From Nostoc sp. UHCC 0302 (GTDB lineage: Bacteria; Cyanobacteriota; Cyanobacteriia; Cyanobacteriales; Nostocaceae), in assembly GCF_038096175.1 (NCBI RefSeq), contig NZ_CP151099.1, positions 3,412,501 to 3,476,500 on the forward strand: 64,000 nucleotides of DNA, read 5' to 3'. A model generated the notes under the pieces. It was not told the origin of the DNA and ran no database searches. It saw nothing but the letters and a program-made list of their open reading frames with translations. A program made the position numbers and the translations under genes. Shown piece by piece: positions 18,042-28,223 of this stretch. The stretch's first letter is position 1. Every line of letters starts with the position of its first letter.

Positions 18042-19499
18042 TTAACAACGAATTCCCTGTTGTTGCTGTTCTTGATGTTGTTTAATTTCGCACAACATCA
18101 TCTTTAATCTGCTAGCTGGAGGATAGTTTGCACCTTGTGGCTGGGGTTTTTCTGATTGTGTATTGGTCAACGCTAATTGATAGTGTGAAAGAATAGTTGC
18201 CAATACTAGTTTCATTTCAAAGAAAGCCAAAGCTTCCCCAGGACAACGACGAGCGCCGCCACCAAAAGGCAGAAATTCGTAGGGAGAATATTGTTTTTTT
18301 AAAAAACGTTCTGGTTGGAATTGTTGTGGCTCCGGGTATAAATATTTATTGTGATGTGTTAAATAGATACAGCCGATGATGACTGTTCCAGGACTCAAGT
18401 TATAGCCCATCAGCTCAGTTGGTAATTCTACTCTCCTGGGAAATGTTACCACTTGAGTTGGATAAATCCGCAAGATTTCATTACATACAGCATTGAGGTA
18501 AGGGAGTTCGGCAATGCTCATTGGGTCGGGAAAATCACCCAAGCTTTTGATTTCTTTGAGTAATTGTTCGCGGACTGTGGGTAGGCGGTGAACCCAGTAC
18601 AATGCCCAAGTTATTGCAGTTGCAGAAGCATCCCGACCACCGAATAATAATGAAGGAAATAAATCGCGTACTTCTTCATTTGTCAACAATTCACCCGTTT
18701 CGTTGCGGGCAAATATTAACTCGGAGAGGACATCATTAGCAGAAGAGTTTGGTTGCTGGTGGCGATCGCCCGTATGCGCCCCTGTCCGAACTTCGTTCGG
18801 ACAGCCCCCACTCCCTAAAAGAGAGTCAGGCGCAGGACGCGCTTTGCGATCGCTAATTTCGGCGTAAAGTAGCTCGTCAAATTGTCGCCACAGATAAAGA
18901 AAGTAACCCCACGGACTCCACCGCCCTAAATCTTGTTGCAAGAAGGGAAAGGATAAGGGTATTTCCACAAAGGGTGATCGCGCATAATTCATTAAATTAG
19001 CAAGCAATTGCCTAAATTTCTCGTAGCGATCGCCTTCATGTAAGCCGAATAAAGTATTTATAATTACCTCAAGGGTAATTTTTTGCATGGTTGGGTAGGC
19101 TAAAAAAGATTTGCCAATGGGCAGCTGACTCATGACTTTTTCTGTCAAGTCACAAATTTCTTGTCCGTAGGCTCGTATCTTAGTACCGTGCAAGGGAGGC
19201 ATCAGGAGTTTGCGCCGATATCTATGGCGTAAACCATCGAGCAGAAGTAATCCGTTTTTCCCCACTAATGGCGCTGCTTCTTCGTTCAATTTTCCAGAGG
19301 CGATAATTTCTGTTGTATTGGTAAAAATCTGCTTCATTCCTTGAGAATTACCCACAAATACCAGGGGTGTAGAATCAGACATGATAGTGAAAATGTCACC
19401 ATAACGTTGGTTCATTTTATCTAGAAAATTAAGGGGATCGGCTGCAAATTGCATTCTCAGCAACCAAGCGGGGAGTTTTGGGCCTTGAGGTAGATTCAT
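18042..19499 (-). CDS. Cytochrome P450, CYP110-like, with in-frame repeat insertion
   Basis: A 485-residue soluble P450. The heme motif is FLPFGGGARRCPGEA, the ExxR is 'EILR', and the I-helix oxygen pocket is 'LLFGGRDASATAITW'. The N-terminus 'LPQGPKLPAWLL' is typical of cyanobacterial CYP110. Compared with its neighbour at 19515-20891, it carries 28 extra residues (KARPAPDSLLGSGGCPNEVR and onward) between the G/H region and 'DVLSELIFAR', encoded by a palindromic repeat. The pair are tandem paralogues that probably hydroxylate or couple the assembly-line product. The position 15 bases after the sister gene suggests one transcript. Confidence 0.88.
   Translation of the reverse strand: MNLPQGPKLPAWLLRMQFAADPLNFLDKMNQRYGDIFTIMSDSTPLVFVGNSQGMKQIFTNTTEIIASGKLNEEAAPLVGKNGLLLLDGLRHRYRRKLLMPPLHGTKIRAYGQEICDLTEKVMSQLPIGKSFLAYPTMQKITLEVIINTLFGLHEGDRYEKFRQLLANLMNYARSPFVEIPLSFPFLQQDLGRWSPWGYFLYLWRQFDELLYAEISDRKARPAPDSLLGSGGCPNEVRTGAHTGDRHQQPNSSANDVLSELIFARNETGELLTNEEVRDLFPSLLFGGRDASATAITWALYWVHRLPTVREQLLKEIKSLGDFPDPMSIAELPYLNAVCNEILRIYPTQVVTFPRRVELPTELMGYNLSPGTVIIGCIYLTHHNKYLYPEPQQFQPERFLKKQYSPYEFLPFGGGARRCPGEALAFFEMKLVLATILSHYQLALTNTQSEKPQPQGANYPPASRLKMMLCEIKQHQEQQQQGIRC
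18762..18853. repeat. Palindromic repeat inserted inside the P450 gene
   Basis: A stretch bounded by two GCGATCGC octamers (18762-18769 and 18846-18853). It contains a perfect stem GTCCGAA / TTCGGAC with a CTTCG loop (18784-18802). One octamer plus the intervening sequence is 84 bases, which keeps the frame. The tandem paralogue lacks it, so insertion is better supported than loss. Confidence 0.75.
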
Positions 19500-19514
19500 A
19501 GTGGGTTATATTTT

Positions 19515-20891
19515 TTAAACGCAGAGGGGCGCAGAGGTTTCCGCAGAGGGTCGCGGAGTTTTTGCAGAGATACGCATTTTGACACCGCTAGCTGGATAAC
19601 ACATGAGACCTTCAAATTTAGGTTGCTCTGGTTGTTTTTTAACTAGTGTTAATTGATAGTTTGAGAGAATAGTTGCTAATAGTAGTTTCATTTCAAATAC
19701 GGCTAAGGCTGCGCCAATACAGGTACGAGCGCCGCCACCAAAGGGGAAAAATTCGTAGGGTGAGTATTGTTTTTCGAGAAAACGTTCTGGTTGGAATTGT
19801 TTGGGTTGTGAGTATAAATCTTGACGCTGATGCGTGAGATAAATACAGCCCATGAGTAGAGTTCCTGGACTCAAGGCATAGCCCATAAGTTCAGTTGGTG
19901 ATTCTACTCGACGGGGAAAGGTGAATAATTGAGTTGGGTAAATCCGCAGAGCTTCGTTACAAACAGCACTGAGATAAGGAAGTTGGGCAATGCTCATGGG
20001 GTCAGGAGAGTCACCAAGGCTAGCAAGTTCTTGGAGCAATTGTTCACGAACTTGAGGTAGGTGATGAACCCAGTACAATAACCAAGTGATTGCAACGCCA
20101 GAAGCATCTTGAGCAGCGAATAAGGGTGAGAGTAACAGGTCACGTACTTCTTCATCTGTCATGAGTTCACCCATCTCATCACGAGCAAATATTAACTCGG
20201 ATAGGATATCTGTGCGGGAAGTGTCTGCTTGTTGGCGACGTTCTTGAACTTCGGCGTAGAGCAGTTGAAAAATCTCCTGACGGAGGTGCATGAGGTATCC
20301 CCACGGACTCCATCTTCCTAAATCCCGTTGCAGAAATGGGAAAATGGAGGTAATCTGCATGATGGGCGATCGCATACTCTTAAGTATGTTAGGAAGTAGG
20401 TGCTTGAGTTTTTCGTAGCGTTCTCCCTCACGTAAGCCCAGCACAACTTCCATGCTTACTTGTAAGGTAATTTCTTCAATGGTGGGATAGGCTATGAAGG
20501 TTTTTCTTCCCAAATGTTGATCCATGACCTTCTTTGTCAGGTCGCAAATTAGCTTTCCTTGGGCTTGCATTTTAATACCGTGAAAAGCTGGCATAATCAG
20601 TTTACGTCGATGTTTGTGACGTAAGCCATCGAGCTGTAGTAAGCCTTGGTTTCCGGTGATTAATGCCATTTCTTCGTTTAATTCACCAGGAGAATTAATC
20701 TCTTTTGTATTGGTAAAAATCTGTTTAATTGCTTGGGGATTGCTAAGAAATACTATTGGTGTAGAACCAAATTTTATGATAAAAATATCGCCATATTGTT
20801 TGGCTATAGCATCGAGATGATTTAGAGGATCATTGGCTATTTTAATAATGTTTAGCCAGAGAGGAATATAATTTACTTCAGGTATTTTCAT
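19515..20891 (-). CDS. Cytochrome P450, CYP110-like
   Basis: A 458-residue P450 closely related to the downstream paralogue. Heme motif FFPFGGGARTCIGAA, ExxR 'EALRIYP', I-helix 'LFAAQDASGVAITW', where a Gln replaces the Arg of its sister. It has no repeat insertion. The family oxidises fatty, aromatic and terpenoid substrates in cyanobacteria, and here it probably tailors the siderophore-like product. It begins 53 bases after the TE-containing NRPS gene. Confidence 0.88.
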   Translation of the reverse strand: MKIPEVNYIPLWLNIIKIANDPLNHLDAIAKQYGDIFIIKFGSTPIVFLSNPQAIKQIFTNTKEINSPGELNEEMALITGNQGLLQLDGLRHKHRRKLIMPAFHGIKMQAQGKLICDLTKKVMDQHLGRKTFIAYPTIEEITLQVSMEVVLGLREGERYEKLKHLLPNILKSMRSPIMQITSIFPFLQRDLGRWSPWGYLMHLRQEIFQLLYAEVQERRQQADTSRTDILSELIFARDEMGELMTDEEVRDLLLSPLFAAQDASGVAITWLLYWVHHLPQVREQLLQELASLGDSPDPMSIAQLPYLSAVCNEALRIYPTQLFTFPRRVESPTELMGYALSPGTLLMGCIYLTHQRQDLYSQPKQFQPERFLEKQYSPYEFFPFGGGARTCIGAALAVFEMKLLLATILSNYQLTLVKKQPEQPKFEGLMCYPASGVKMRISAKTPRPSAETSAPLCV

Positions 20892-20944
20892 TTTGAAATT
20901 TTACGCAGAGGCGCAAAGAGGATAAGAAGTTGTTGAGGAATGAT

Positions 20945-23900
20945 TTAGAATTTTTGAGCATGAATGAGAGATTTTTTTAATTTATTGGCTAGTTCTTGGA
21001 CATAAGGTTCACTAAAGATAGAAAAATGATTACCAGGAATCTCTATCATATTGATGGGTTGTTGAGAACATTTACCCCAACCTAATAAAGGATCATCTGT
21101 ATGGAACTCTTGACTTTCAAAGTCGTGGGCAATTATATCGCTGGCTTTCAATAATGTAATTTGATGAGGATAAATCTGGGGAGTATAATTACGCATGGCT
21201 TGGATATGCGCTTTAAATAGCTTGTAACTTTGCAGATGTTGTTCCATTTCTGCATCGCTAATTTTGAGATTCGCTTTGCTAAATAATAGATGGAATTGCT
21301 CATCTATTGGTAAATCTCGCAGTTCAGTATATGAAACTGCAAATTCTATGCCAAACCAGTTTTTTATAGCTTCAGCCAGACGCAGGACTAATTTAGCATC
21401 ATCATCTTTGGTTGGCTGGATGATAGTTTTTGGCAATATTGCGTCAATTACCACCAGTAAATCAACGGTTTCATTTTGTTTTTGTAGTTGTTGTGCTATT
21501 TCAAAGGCAATTACACCACCGTAACACCAACCTCCTAAAAGGTAAGGCCCTTTGGGTTGTACAGTACGAATTTCTTTGAGGTAGTAAGTTGCTGTTTCTT
21601 CTACAGAAAGAGTATGGAATTCTTGCCGATGAGGGGGTTGTTCTAGAGCATAAAATGGTTGTTCTCTACCTAATTTACTGGCTAAAATTAAATAGTTGTT
21701 AACATCTCCCCCAGCTGCGTGTACGCAGAAGAAGGGAAGATAGGAACCGGAAGATTGAATTGCTACTAATAGGGAATTTGAACTTAAACTTACTGGTTGG
21801 CTAACAATTTTTGCGAGTTTTTCAATTGTTGTATTCTCAAAAAGGGTAGATAGGGCAAGGTTATGTCCAAATAGCTCGTAAATTTGTGCCATTAAGCGCA
21901 CAGCTAAAAAGGAATGCCCTCCTAATTCAAAAAAGTTATCTGTAATTCCAATGGGGCTTGTGTTGAAAAGTTGTTCCCAGATTCTTACTAAGGCTAATTC
22001 TGTAAAAGTCGTAGCCTCAACAAAAGATTTATTGAATTTGGGACGAATTACATCATGAGTTGAAAGTGCTTGCTTGTCTATTTTACCATTTGGTGTAAGC
22101 GGTATTTCATCCAATAATACAAAAGCAGATGGAATCATGAAATTTAATAATTTCTGCTGCAAGTATTCTTGTAACTGTGGAATTATATCTTTTTCTTGTG
22201 TGGCTACATAAGCAATTAAAGTTTTATCCCCTTGAGCATCATTATGAGCGATAACAACAGAATTTTGCACAGATGGATGTTGAGCGATCGCTGCTGCAAT
22301 TTCTCCCAACTCTACACGAAAGCCACGAATTTTTATTTGGTCATCATGGCGACCGAAATATTCTAGTTGACCGTTGTTACGATAGCGTACTAAATCACCA
22401 GTTTTGTAAAGTCTATCTGATTGATCCAATTCATCCTTCACACTTCTGATTTCAGGCTTTTTAAAGGGGTTATCAATAAATCTTTCTTGAGTCAGTTGTG
22501 GACGATGCAAATAACTCTTGGCTAATCCATCGCCGCCAATATATAATTCTCCAACTACGCCAATGGGAGCAAGTTGCAAATGATCATCCAAGACATAAAC
22601 TTGTGTATTGTCTATGGGGTAACCTATGGGAACTGTTGGAGTTTTCTCACTTAATAAACTTGTGTCGTAATAAGTTACATTAGCTGAGACTTCCGAGGAA
22701 CCATAAAGGTTAATTAATTTTGCATTTGGTAACAACTGTTGAAAACTATTTACTAAATCGATAGATAATACTTCTCCACTAGCAATCCAAAGTTTAAGAT
22801 GGGACAAATTTTGAGTGATGTGTCCGTAATTATCTAGAAGTAGCCGCAGTAATGAGGGGACAAGCACAAGGCGTGAAACTTGGTATTCAGCCAGAGTTTC
22901 GAGTAAAAGTTGGGGGTCTTTGGCGATCGCATCGGGGATAATAATGGTGGGAATTTGCTGCAATAAGGGGACAAAAATTTCCCATACTGAGTCTACGAAA
23001 CTAATGGCTGTTTTCTGGCAACAAACTTCCCCTGGCGCAAACGGATGGGTTTTCCATAGCCAGTGTAAGCCGTTAACTGTACCACGATGAGTCCCTAGAA
23101 CACCTTTAGGAATTCCGGTTGAACCGGAGGTGTAGATCACATAAGCTAGATGATTCGCGCTAGATGTACTGAGAGGATTTTCGTGACTTTCTTGTTGGAT
23201 AATTTCCCAATCAGTATCTAAAGCGATCGCTTTTACTTTTCCCAAACGATTAATTAATGATGTGTGACTAATCATCAATGACACTTGAGAATCAACCAGC
23301 ATAAACTGAAGGCGTTCAACTGGATAATTAGGGTCTAGTGGTAAATAAGCACCGCCAGCTTTCAAAATCGCTAGAATCGCTACTATCATATCTACAGAAC
23401 GTTCTAGACAAATAGCTACAATAGTTTCGGTAGTTACTCCCAACTTTTTTAAATAATGAGCAAGCTGATTTACTTTTTGGTTGAGTTGTTGATAAGTTAG
23501 CTGTTCTGATTGACTAATTAATGCTAAAGCATCGGGAAATCTGTTAACTTGCTGCTCAAATAAGTGATGTAAAGATGCATCATAAGGATAATCGGCATTA
23601 GTGTTATTCCACTTTACTAATAATTGCTCTTGTTCTTTGGTTGTTAATAATGGTAATTTTGATATGTTTTGCTCAGGATTTACAACAATACTTTCTAGTA
23701 AAGTTTGAAAATTCTCAATAAATCTTTGAATTGTGATTGCATCAAATAAATCTGTATTGTATTCCCAAAATCCACTTAGCTCCTGTTCCGATTCGGAGAT
23801 TGATACAGAAATATCAAATTCAGATGTACCGTGATCAATCTCTAAACTACGCAGAGTTAAGCCAGAAACTTCTTCAACAAAATCCGGTGCATTTTGGAGG

Positions 23901-25057
23901 ATAAACATTACCTGAAACAGAGGATTACGGCTTAAATCTCGCTCAGGTTGCAATTCTTCGACTAATTTTTCAAAAGGTAAATCCTGATGTGCGTAAGCAT
24001 TGAGAGTTACTTCTCGCACCCGACCTAAAAGTTCTCTAAAAGTAGGATTACCACTTAGGTTATTACGCAATACTAAATTGTTTACAAATAAACCAAGTAA
24101 ACCTTCTAATTCAGCACGGTTACGATTAGCAATAGAAGAACCTACTAAAATATCTTTTTGTGCTGTGTAGCGATAAAGTAATGTATTAAATGCTGCCAGC
24201 AAAGTCATAAATAAGGTACATCTTTCTTGCTGGCTCAACTCATTTAATGCTTTTGTCAATTCTTGAGATAAAGTAAAGTATTGTTTTGCACCTTTAAAAC
24301 TAGCAATAGCAGAACGTGGATAATCTGTAGGTAACTGAAGTATAGGAAGCTGACCGGCTAATTGCTGCTTCCAGTAATTAAGTTGAGTGTTAAGTAGTTC
24401 TCCTTTGAGGCGATCGCGTTGCCAAATAGCAAAGTCTGCATACTGAATCGGGAGTTTTGGGAGGGGAGAAGGTTTACCCGCACAAAAAGCAGTGTACAGC
24501 GTTGCTAATTCTTGTGCGAACACACCCATAGACCATCCATCTGTGATTATATGATGTATGGTTAAAAGTAATATGTGTTCTGCCTCACTCAAGCGCAATA
24601 AAGTTGCTCTTACTAATGGCGCATTAGCTAAATTGAAAGGTTTTTGTGCTTCTTTTATAGCTATTCGTTTAATTTCTTTTTGCCAATCTTTATCTGATAA
24701 AAGCTCAACATTAATTACAGCTAGCTCCCAAGTTAATTGAGATAAAACTATCTGTGTCGGCTGTTCACCTCCTGCCACAAAAATGGTACGCCATGCTTCG
24801 TGTCGTTTGAGAATTTCGTTGAGGCTTTGCTGAAGTGCCGTTACATTTAGTAATCCTTTTAAATGCAAAGCACTAGAGACATGATAGAAAGAACTGCCGT
24901 GATAAAGTTGGTCAATAAACCATAGTCTTTGTTGAGAAAAGGACAAATATACAGGCTGATAGTCTTGGCGCTGAGGAATAGTTTCGGTTTTAAATTTACC
25001 TAGCTTCCATTTTTCAAAAAGGGCTTTTTTACCAGGTGATAAGGTAGAGTTATCCAT
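20945..25057 (-). CDS. NRPS, terminal module C-A-T-TE
   Basis: 1370 residues. The C domain (about 30-460) has HHIITDG. The A domain (about 475-975) has 'YVIYTSGSTGIPKG', and its specificity positions read V-D-W-L-I-S-L-A-N: the Asp that binds the alpha-amino group (235) is Val and position 236 is Asp, a pattern known from beta-alanine-type domains. The T domain is at 'FFELGGHSFLAV', and the TE occupies about 1095-1365. The TE nucleophile motif reads GGWCYGG, a cysteine in place of the usual serine. This module releases the product, by hydrolysis or cyclisation. It follows the PKS gene by 33 bases, consistent with assembly-line order. Confidence 0.92.
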   Translation of the reverse strand: MDNSTLSPGKKALFEKWKLGKFKTETIPQRQDYQPVYLSFSQQRLWFIDQLYHGSSFYHVSSALHLKGLLNVTALQQSLNEILKRHEAWRTIFVAGGEQPTQIVLSQLTWELAVINVELLSDKDWQKEIKRIAIKEAQKPFNLANAPLVRATLLRLSEAEHILLLTIHHIITDGWSMGVFAQELATLYTAFCAGKPSPLPKLPIQYADFAIWQRDRLKGELLNTQLNYWKQQLAGQLPILQLPTDYPRSAIASFKGAKQYFTLSQELTKALNELSQQERCTLFMTLLAAFNTLLYRYTAQKDILVGSSIANRNRAELEGLLGLFVNNLVLRNNLSGNPTFRELLGRVREVTLNAYAHQDLPFEKLVEELQPERDLSRNPLFQVMFILQNAPDFVEEVSGLTLRSLEIDHGTSEFDISVSISESEQELSGFWEYNTDLFDAITIQRFIENFQTLLESIVVNPEQNISKLPLLTTKEQEQLLVKWNNTNADYPYDASLHHLFEQQVNRFPDALALISQSEQLTYQQLNQKVNQLAHYLKKLGVTTETIVAICLERSVDMIVAILAILKAGGAYLPLDPNYPVERLQFMLVDSQVSLMISHTSLINRLGKVKAIALDTDWEIIQQESHENPLSTSSANHLAYVIYTSGSTGIPKGVLGTHRGTVNGLHWLWKTHPFAPGEVCCQKTAISFVDSVWEIFVPLLQQIPTIIIPDAIAKDPQLLLETLAEYQVSRLVLVPSLLRLLLDNYGHITQNLSHLKLWIASGEVLSIDLVNSFQQLLPNAKLINLYGSSEVSANVTYYDTSLLSEKTPTVPIGYPIDNTQVYVLDDHLQLAPIGVVGELYIGGDGLAKSYLHRPQLTQERFIDNPFKKPEIRSVKDELDQSDRLYKTGDLVRYRNNGQLEYFGRHDDQIKIRGFRVELGEIAAAIAQHPSVQNSVVIAHNDAQGDKTLIAYVATQEKDIIPQLQEYLQQKLLNFMIPSAFVLLDEIPLTPNGKIDKQALSTHDVIRPKFNKSFVEATTFTELALVRIWEQLFNTSPIGITDNFFELGGHSFLAVRLMAQIYELFGHNLALSTLFENTTIEKLAKIVSQPVSLSSNSLLVAIQSSGSYLPFFCVHAAGGDVNNYLILASKLGREQPFYALEQPPHRQEFHTLSVEETATYYLKEIRTVQPKGPYLLGGWCYGGVIAFEIAQQLQKQNETVDLLVVIDAILPKTIIQPTKDDDAKLVLRLAEAIKNWFGIEFAVSYTELRDLPIDEQFHLLFSKANLKISDAEMEQHLQSYKLFKAHIQAMRNYTPQIYPHQITLLKASDIIAHDFESQEFHTDDPLLGWGKCSQQPINMIEIPGNHFSIFSEPYVQELANKLKKSLIHAQKF

Positions 25058-25089
25058 AATAAATAATTATTAAACCAGAGTAGAGGTAC

Positions 25090-28000
25090 TTACGTTGTTA
25101 AAATACTTTGAACTTCATCTTCAGATAATTCTGCAATTTTTTCTAGTAAGAGTTCTTCAATCATTTCTGCTTGCTTAGCGACAGTTAAGGCTTGTAGTAA
25201 AAGTTCGCGGAGTCGTAATTCTACAGGAAAATTTGCTTGTAGCCGAGAAGCAAGTTGAGTTGCAATCAAAGAGTCTCCCCCTAATTCCAAGAAGTTATCG
25301 TAAATCCCAACTTGTTGAATTCCTAAAACTTCTTGCCAAATTTTGGCAATGAGTTCTTCCAATTCATTAATAGGAGCAACGTAGGAATTAACAATACTTG
25401 GTCTAGAATAATGCGTAGTTGCTTCTTGTACATCTATTGTTTTTAAACTCGCAGAGTTAGAAAAATCTTGATTTTCTTTGCTTGATAATAATGATGGAAT
25501 TTTTGCCTCGATCCAATAACGTTGGCGCTCAAAAGGATAAGTAGGTAAAGGAACACGATGAGGTTGCGCTTGACTGTAAAATTCCGACCAATCTATGTCT
25601 ATTCCTGCTATCCATAGCTGACCTAATGTATTTAATATAAAAGAAAAATCCGTTTGTTGTTCTTTGATATGGTGTAGAGAAGTTAATACCAATTGTTTTG
25701 TATCAGTTGGTAAATGTTGCCTTGTTAAAGCGCTTAATGTCCGACCTGGGCCAACTTCTATAAAAATTCCTTCTGACTGTTTTAATAACTCAGATATTCC
25801 ATCCGAAAATCTGACACAAGAGCGTAGATGTTGACTCCAGTAATATGGATTTGTAGCTTCATCAGGTTTAATCCAAGTACCAGTAAGGTTAGAAATGAAA
25901 GGTATTTTGGGCAGCTTAGGGTTAGCTTTTTTAACTTGTTCAGTGAAGGCTACCAAAATAGGCTCCATCATTTGAGAATGGAAAGCATGAGATGTATGCA
26001 GAAGGCGGCAATCTATATTTTTAGAAGCTAAATAGTTTTGTAGCGCCTCTACAACTTCTGTTTTCCCAGAAACGACGCAAGCAGATGGGCTATTAATTGC
26101 AGCCAGAGAAAGCTCTTTACCTAAAAAGGGTTGTACTTCTGTTTCTGGTAATGAAACCGCCAGCATACTTCCCACACGCTGTTGTTGCATCATTTGCCCT
26201 CTAGTTGCAACCAAAGCCAAGGCATCTTCTAAACAAAACACACCAGCTAAAGTAGCAGCCACATACTCACCAATGCTATGCCCAATCATGGCAGTGGGAG
26301 GCACTCCCCAAGAGACCCATAACTTGGCTATGGCATACTCAATCACAAATAATGCAGGTTGAGCAATGGCTGTTTGTTGCAGTTGTGCTGAGGCTGTTTG
26401 TGTTTGTTGTTCATTGGGATAAATTAACTGACGTAAATCTAATCCCAAGTGGGGTTTAAGAATGTCTGCACAGATATCTACTTGCTCTTGAAATACTGGC
26501 TCAACTCCGTACAATTCTCGCGCCATATTTACATACTGTGCGCCCTGCCCAGAAAACATAAAAATAACTGGGCGATTACTAGACTTTTGGTAATAAGTGA
26601 AAACGCGTTGTGGATCTAAGATTATTAATGCCTTGAGTGCATCTTCAATATCACGACAAACAACCATACGGCGATACTCAAAAGTCCGCCGCCCAATACT
26701 GAGGGTATAAGCAACATCAGCTAAATCCAGTTCAGGATGCTGTTGTAAATGTGTAACAAGATTAATTGTTGCTTGCTCAAGTGCCTTCTGATTTTTAGCC
26801 GACAAACACAACAGATAATCTCTTCTCTGCACCCCTGCGCCCTTGCACTCCTGCATCCTTAAATTCGTGGCTTCTTCTAAAATCACATGAGCATTAGTTC
26901 CGCCAATACCAAAAGAACTGACTCCAGCCCGACGCGGTGTCCCATTAGTTTGCCATTCTGAGAGTGTTGTGTTGACGTAGAAGGGACTGTTAGCAAAATC
27001 TATTTGGGGATTGGGAGTTTTAAAGTGTAAGTTGGCAGGTATTTGTTTATGTTTCAAGGCTTGAACGGTTTTGATTAAACCAGCCACACCCGCGGATGTA
27101 TTGAGGTGTCCAATATTGGTCTTTGCAGAAGCGATCGCACAAAAGCCTTTTTTATCAGTACTAGCACGAAAAGCCTGTGTGAGAGCGGCAATTTCTATCG
27201 GATCTCCTAAAGAAGTTCCTGTACCATGAGTTTCGACATAAGAAATAGTTTCAGGGTCAACATCAGCTAATGCTAGTGCTTCTAAAATTACTGCTCTTTG
27301 CCCGTCTACACTAGGCGCTGTATAACCAACTTTTAGAGAACCATCATTATTAATTGCTGAACTCTTAATTACTGCATGAATATAATCGCGATCGGTTAAA
27401 GCATCTTCTAATCGCTTCAGGACTACCACACCCATACCGTTACTGAAAATAGTACCACTAGCGTTGGCATCAAAGGCTCGACAGTGACCATCAACCGCCA
27501 AAATTCCCCCTTCTTCATAGTAATAACCAGCTTTTTGTGGCAAATGTATAGACACACCACCAGCCAGAGCAATATCACTTTCGCCATTTAGCAAACTTTG
27601 ACAGGCAAAATGAACAGCAACTAATGATGTAGAACAAGCAGTTTGAACATTAACGCTTGGGCCTTTTAGATTTAACTTGTAAGAAATTTGTGTGGGTAAA
27701 TGGTCTTTATCATTACCAATAAACATTTGGAATGAGTCGACTGATTTTAGCGAATCCCAATGAGGATAAAAGTTGGAAAATAAATTATTCAATAAGTAAG
27801 AACTTAAAGCAGCACCAGCAAAAATGCCAATTTGACCAGGATAAGTTTCAGAATTGTAGCCAGAATTTTCTAATGCTTCATAAACACATTCTATAAATAG
27901 ACGGTGTTGCGGATCGATTAATTCTGCTTCTTTGGGAGTAAAGCCGAAAAAATTAGCATCAAATAACTCTATATCTTCTAATACACCACACGCTTTTACA

Positions 28001-28176
28001 TAACTGGCGTCATTCAGTACTGTTGGTTTAATTCCTGCTGATAGTAGTTCTTCATCATTGAAAAAAGTAATTGATTCTACACTATCTCGCAAATTTTGCC
28101 AAAAAATATCAATATTGTTTGCGCCGGGAAAACGACCAGCCATACCAATTATTGCTATTTCATCCGACATACCCAT
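25090..28176 (-). CDS. Type I polyketide synthase module KS-AT-ACP
   Basis: 1028 residues. KS active site 'QTACSTSLVA' with partner His in 'ETHGTGTSLGDP' and 'NIGHLNTSAG'. AT active site GHSIGE with 'HAFHS' downstream, the pattern of malonyl-CoA selectivity. ACP at 'FLELGGDSLIA'. No KR, DH or ER domain is present, so the added acetate unit should leave a beta-keto group unless reduced or condensed in trans. It lies between the decarboxylase and the terminal NRPS. AGAAGG about 10 bases before the ATG at 28176 supports that start. Confidence 0.92.
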   Translation of the reverse strand: MGMSDEIAIIGMAGRFPGANNIDIFWQNLRDSVESITFFNDEELLSAGIKPTVLNDASYVKACGVLEDIELFDANFFGFTPKEAELIDPQHRLFIECVYEALENSGYNSETYPGQIGIFAGAALSSYLLNNLFSNFYPHWDSLKSVDSFQMFIGNDKDHLPTQISYKLNLKGPSVNVQTACSTSLVAVHFACQSLLNGESDIALAGGVSIHLPQKAGYYYEEGGILAVDGHCRAFDANASGTIFSNGMGVVVLKRLEDALTDRDYIHAVIKSSAINNDGSLKVGYTAPSVDGQRAVILEALALADVDPETISYVETHGTGTSLGDPIEIAALTQAFRASTDKKGFCAIASAKTNIGHLNTSAGVAGLIKTVQALKHKQIPANLHFKTPNPQIDFANSPFYVNTTLSEWQTNGTPRRAGVSSFGIGGTNAHVILEEATNLRMQECKGAGVQRRDYLLCLSAKNQKALEQATINLVTHLQQHPELDLADVAYTLSIGRRTFEYRRMVVCRDIEDALKALIILDPQRVFTYYQKSSNRPVIFMFSGQGAQYVNMARELYGVEPVFQEQVDICADILKPHLGLDLRQLIYPNEQQTQTASAQLQQTAIAQPALFVIEYAIAKLWVSWGVPPTAMIGHSIGEYVAATLAGVFCLEDALALVATRGQMMQQQRVGSMLAVSLPETEVQPFLGKELSLAAINSPSACVVSGKTEVVEALQNYLASKNIDCRLLHTSHAFHSQMMEPILVAFTEQVKKANPKLPKIPFISNLTGTWIKPDEATNPYYWSQHLRSCVRFSDGISELLKQSEGIFIEVGPGRTLSALTRQHLPTDTKQLVLTSLHHIKEQQTDFSFILNTLGQLWIAGIDIDWSEFYSQAQPHRVPLPTYPFERQRYWIEAKIPSLLSSKENQDFSNSASLKTIDVQEATTHYSRPSIVNSYVAPINELEELIAKIWQEVLGIQQVGIYDNFLELGGDSLIATQLASRLQANFPVELRLRELLLQALTVAKQAEMIEELLLEKIAELSEDEVQSILTT

Positions 28177-28223
28177 AATATTTTACCTTCTGAATTCTGC
28201 ATAACTGCTATATAAAGCAACCA

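Noticed and set aside
18762-18769. GCGATCGC octamers as regulatory sites
   Set aside because: They are HIP1 motifs, spread throughout the window inside and outside genes, and give no promoter-specific pattern.
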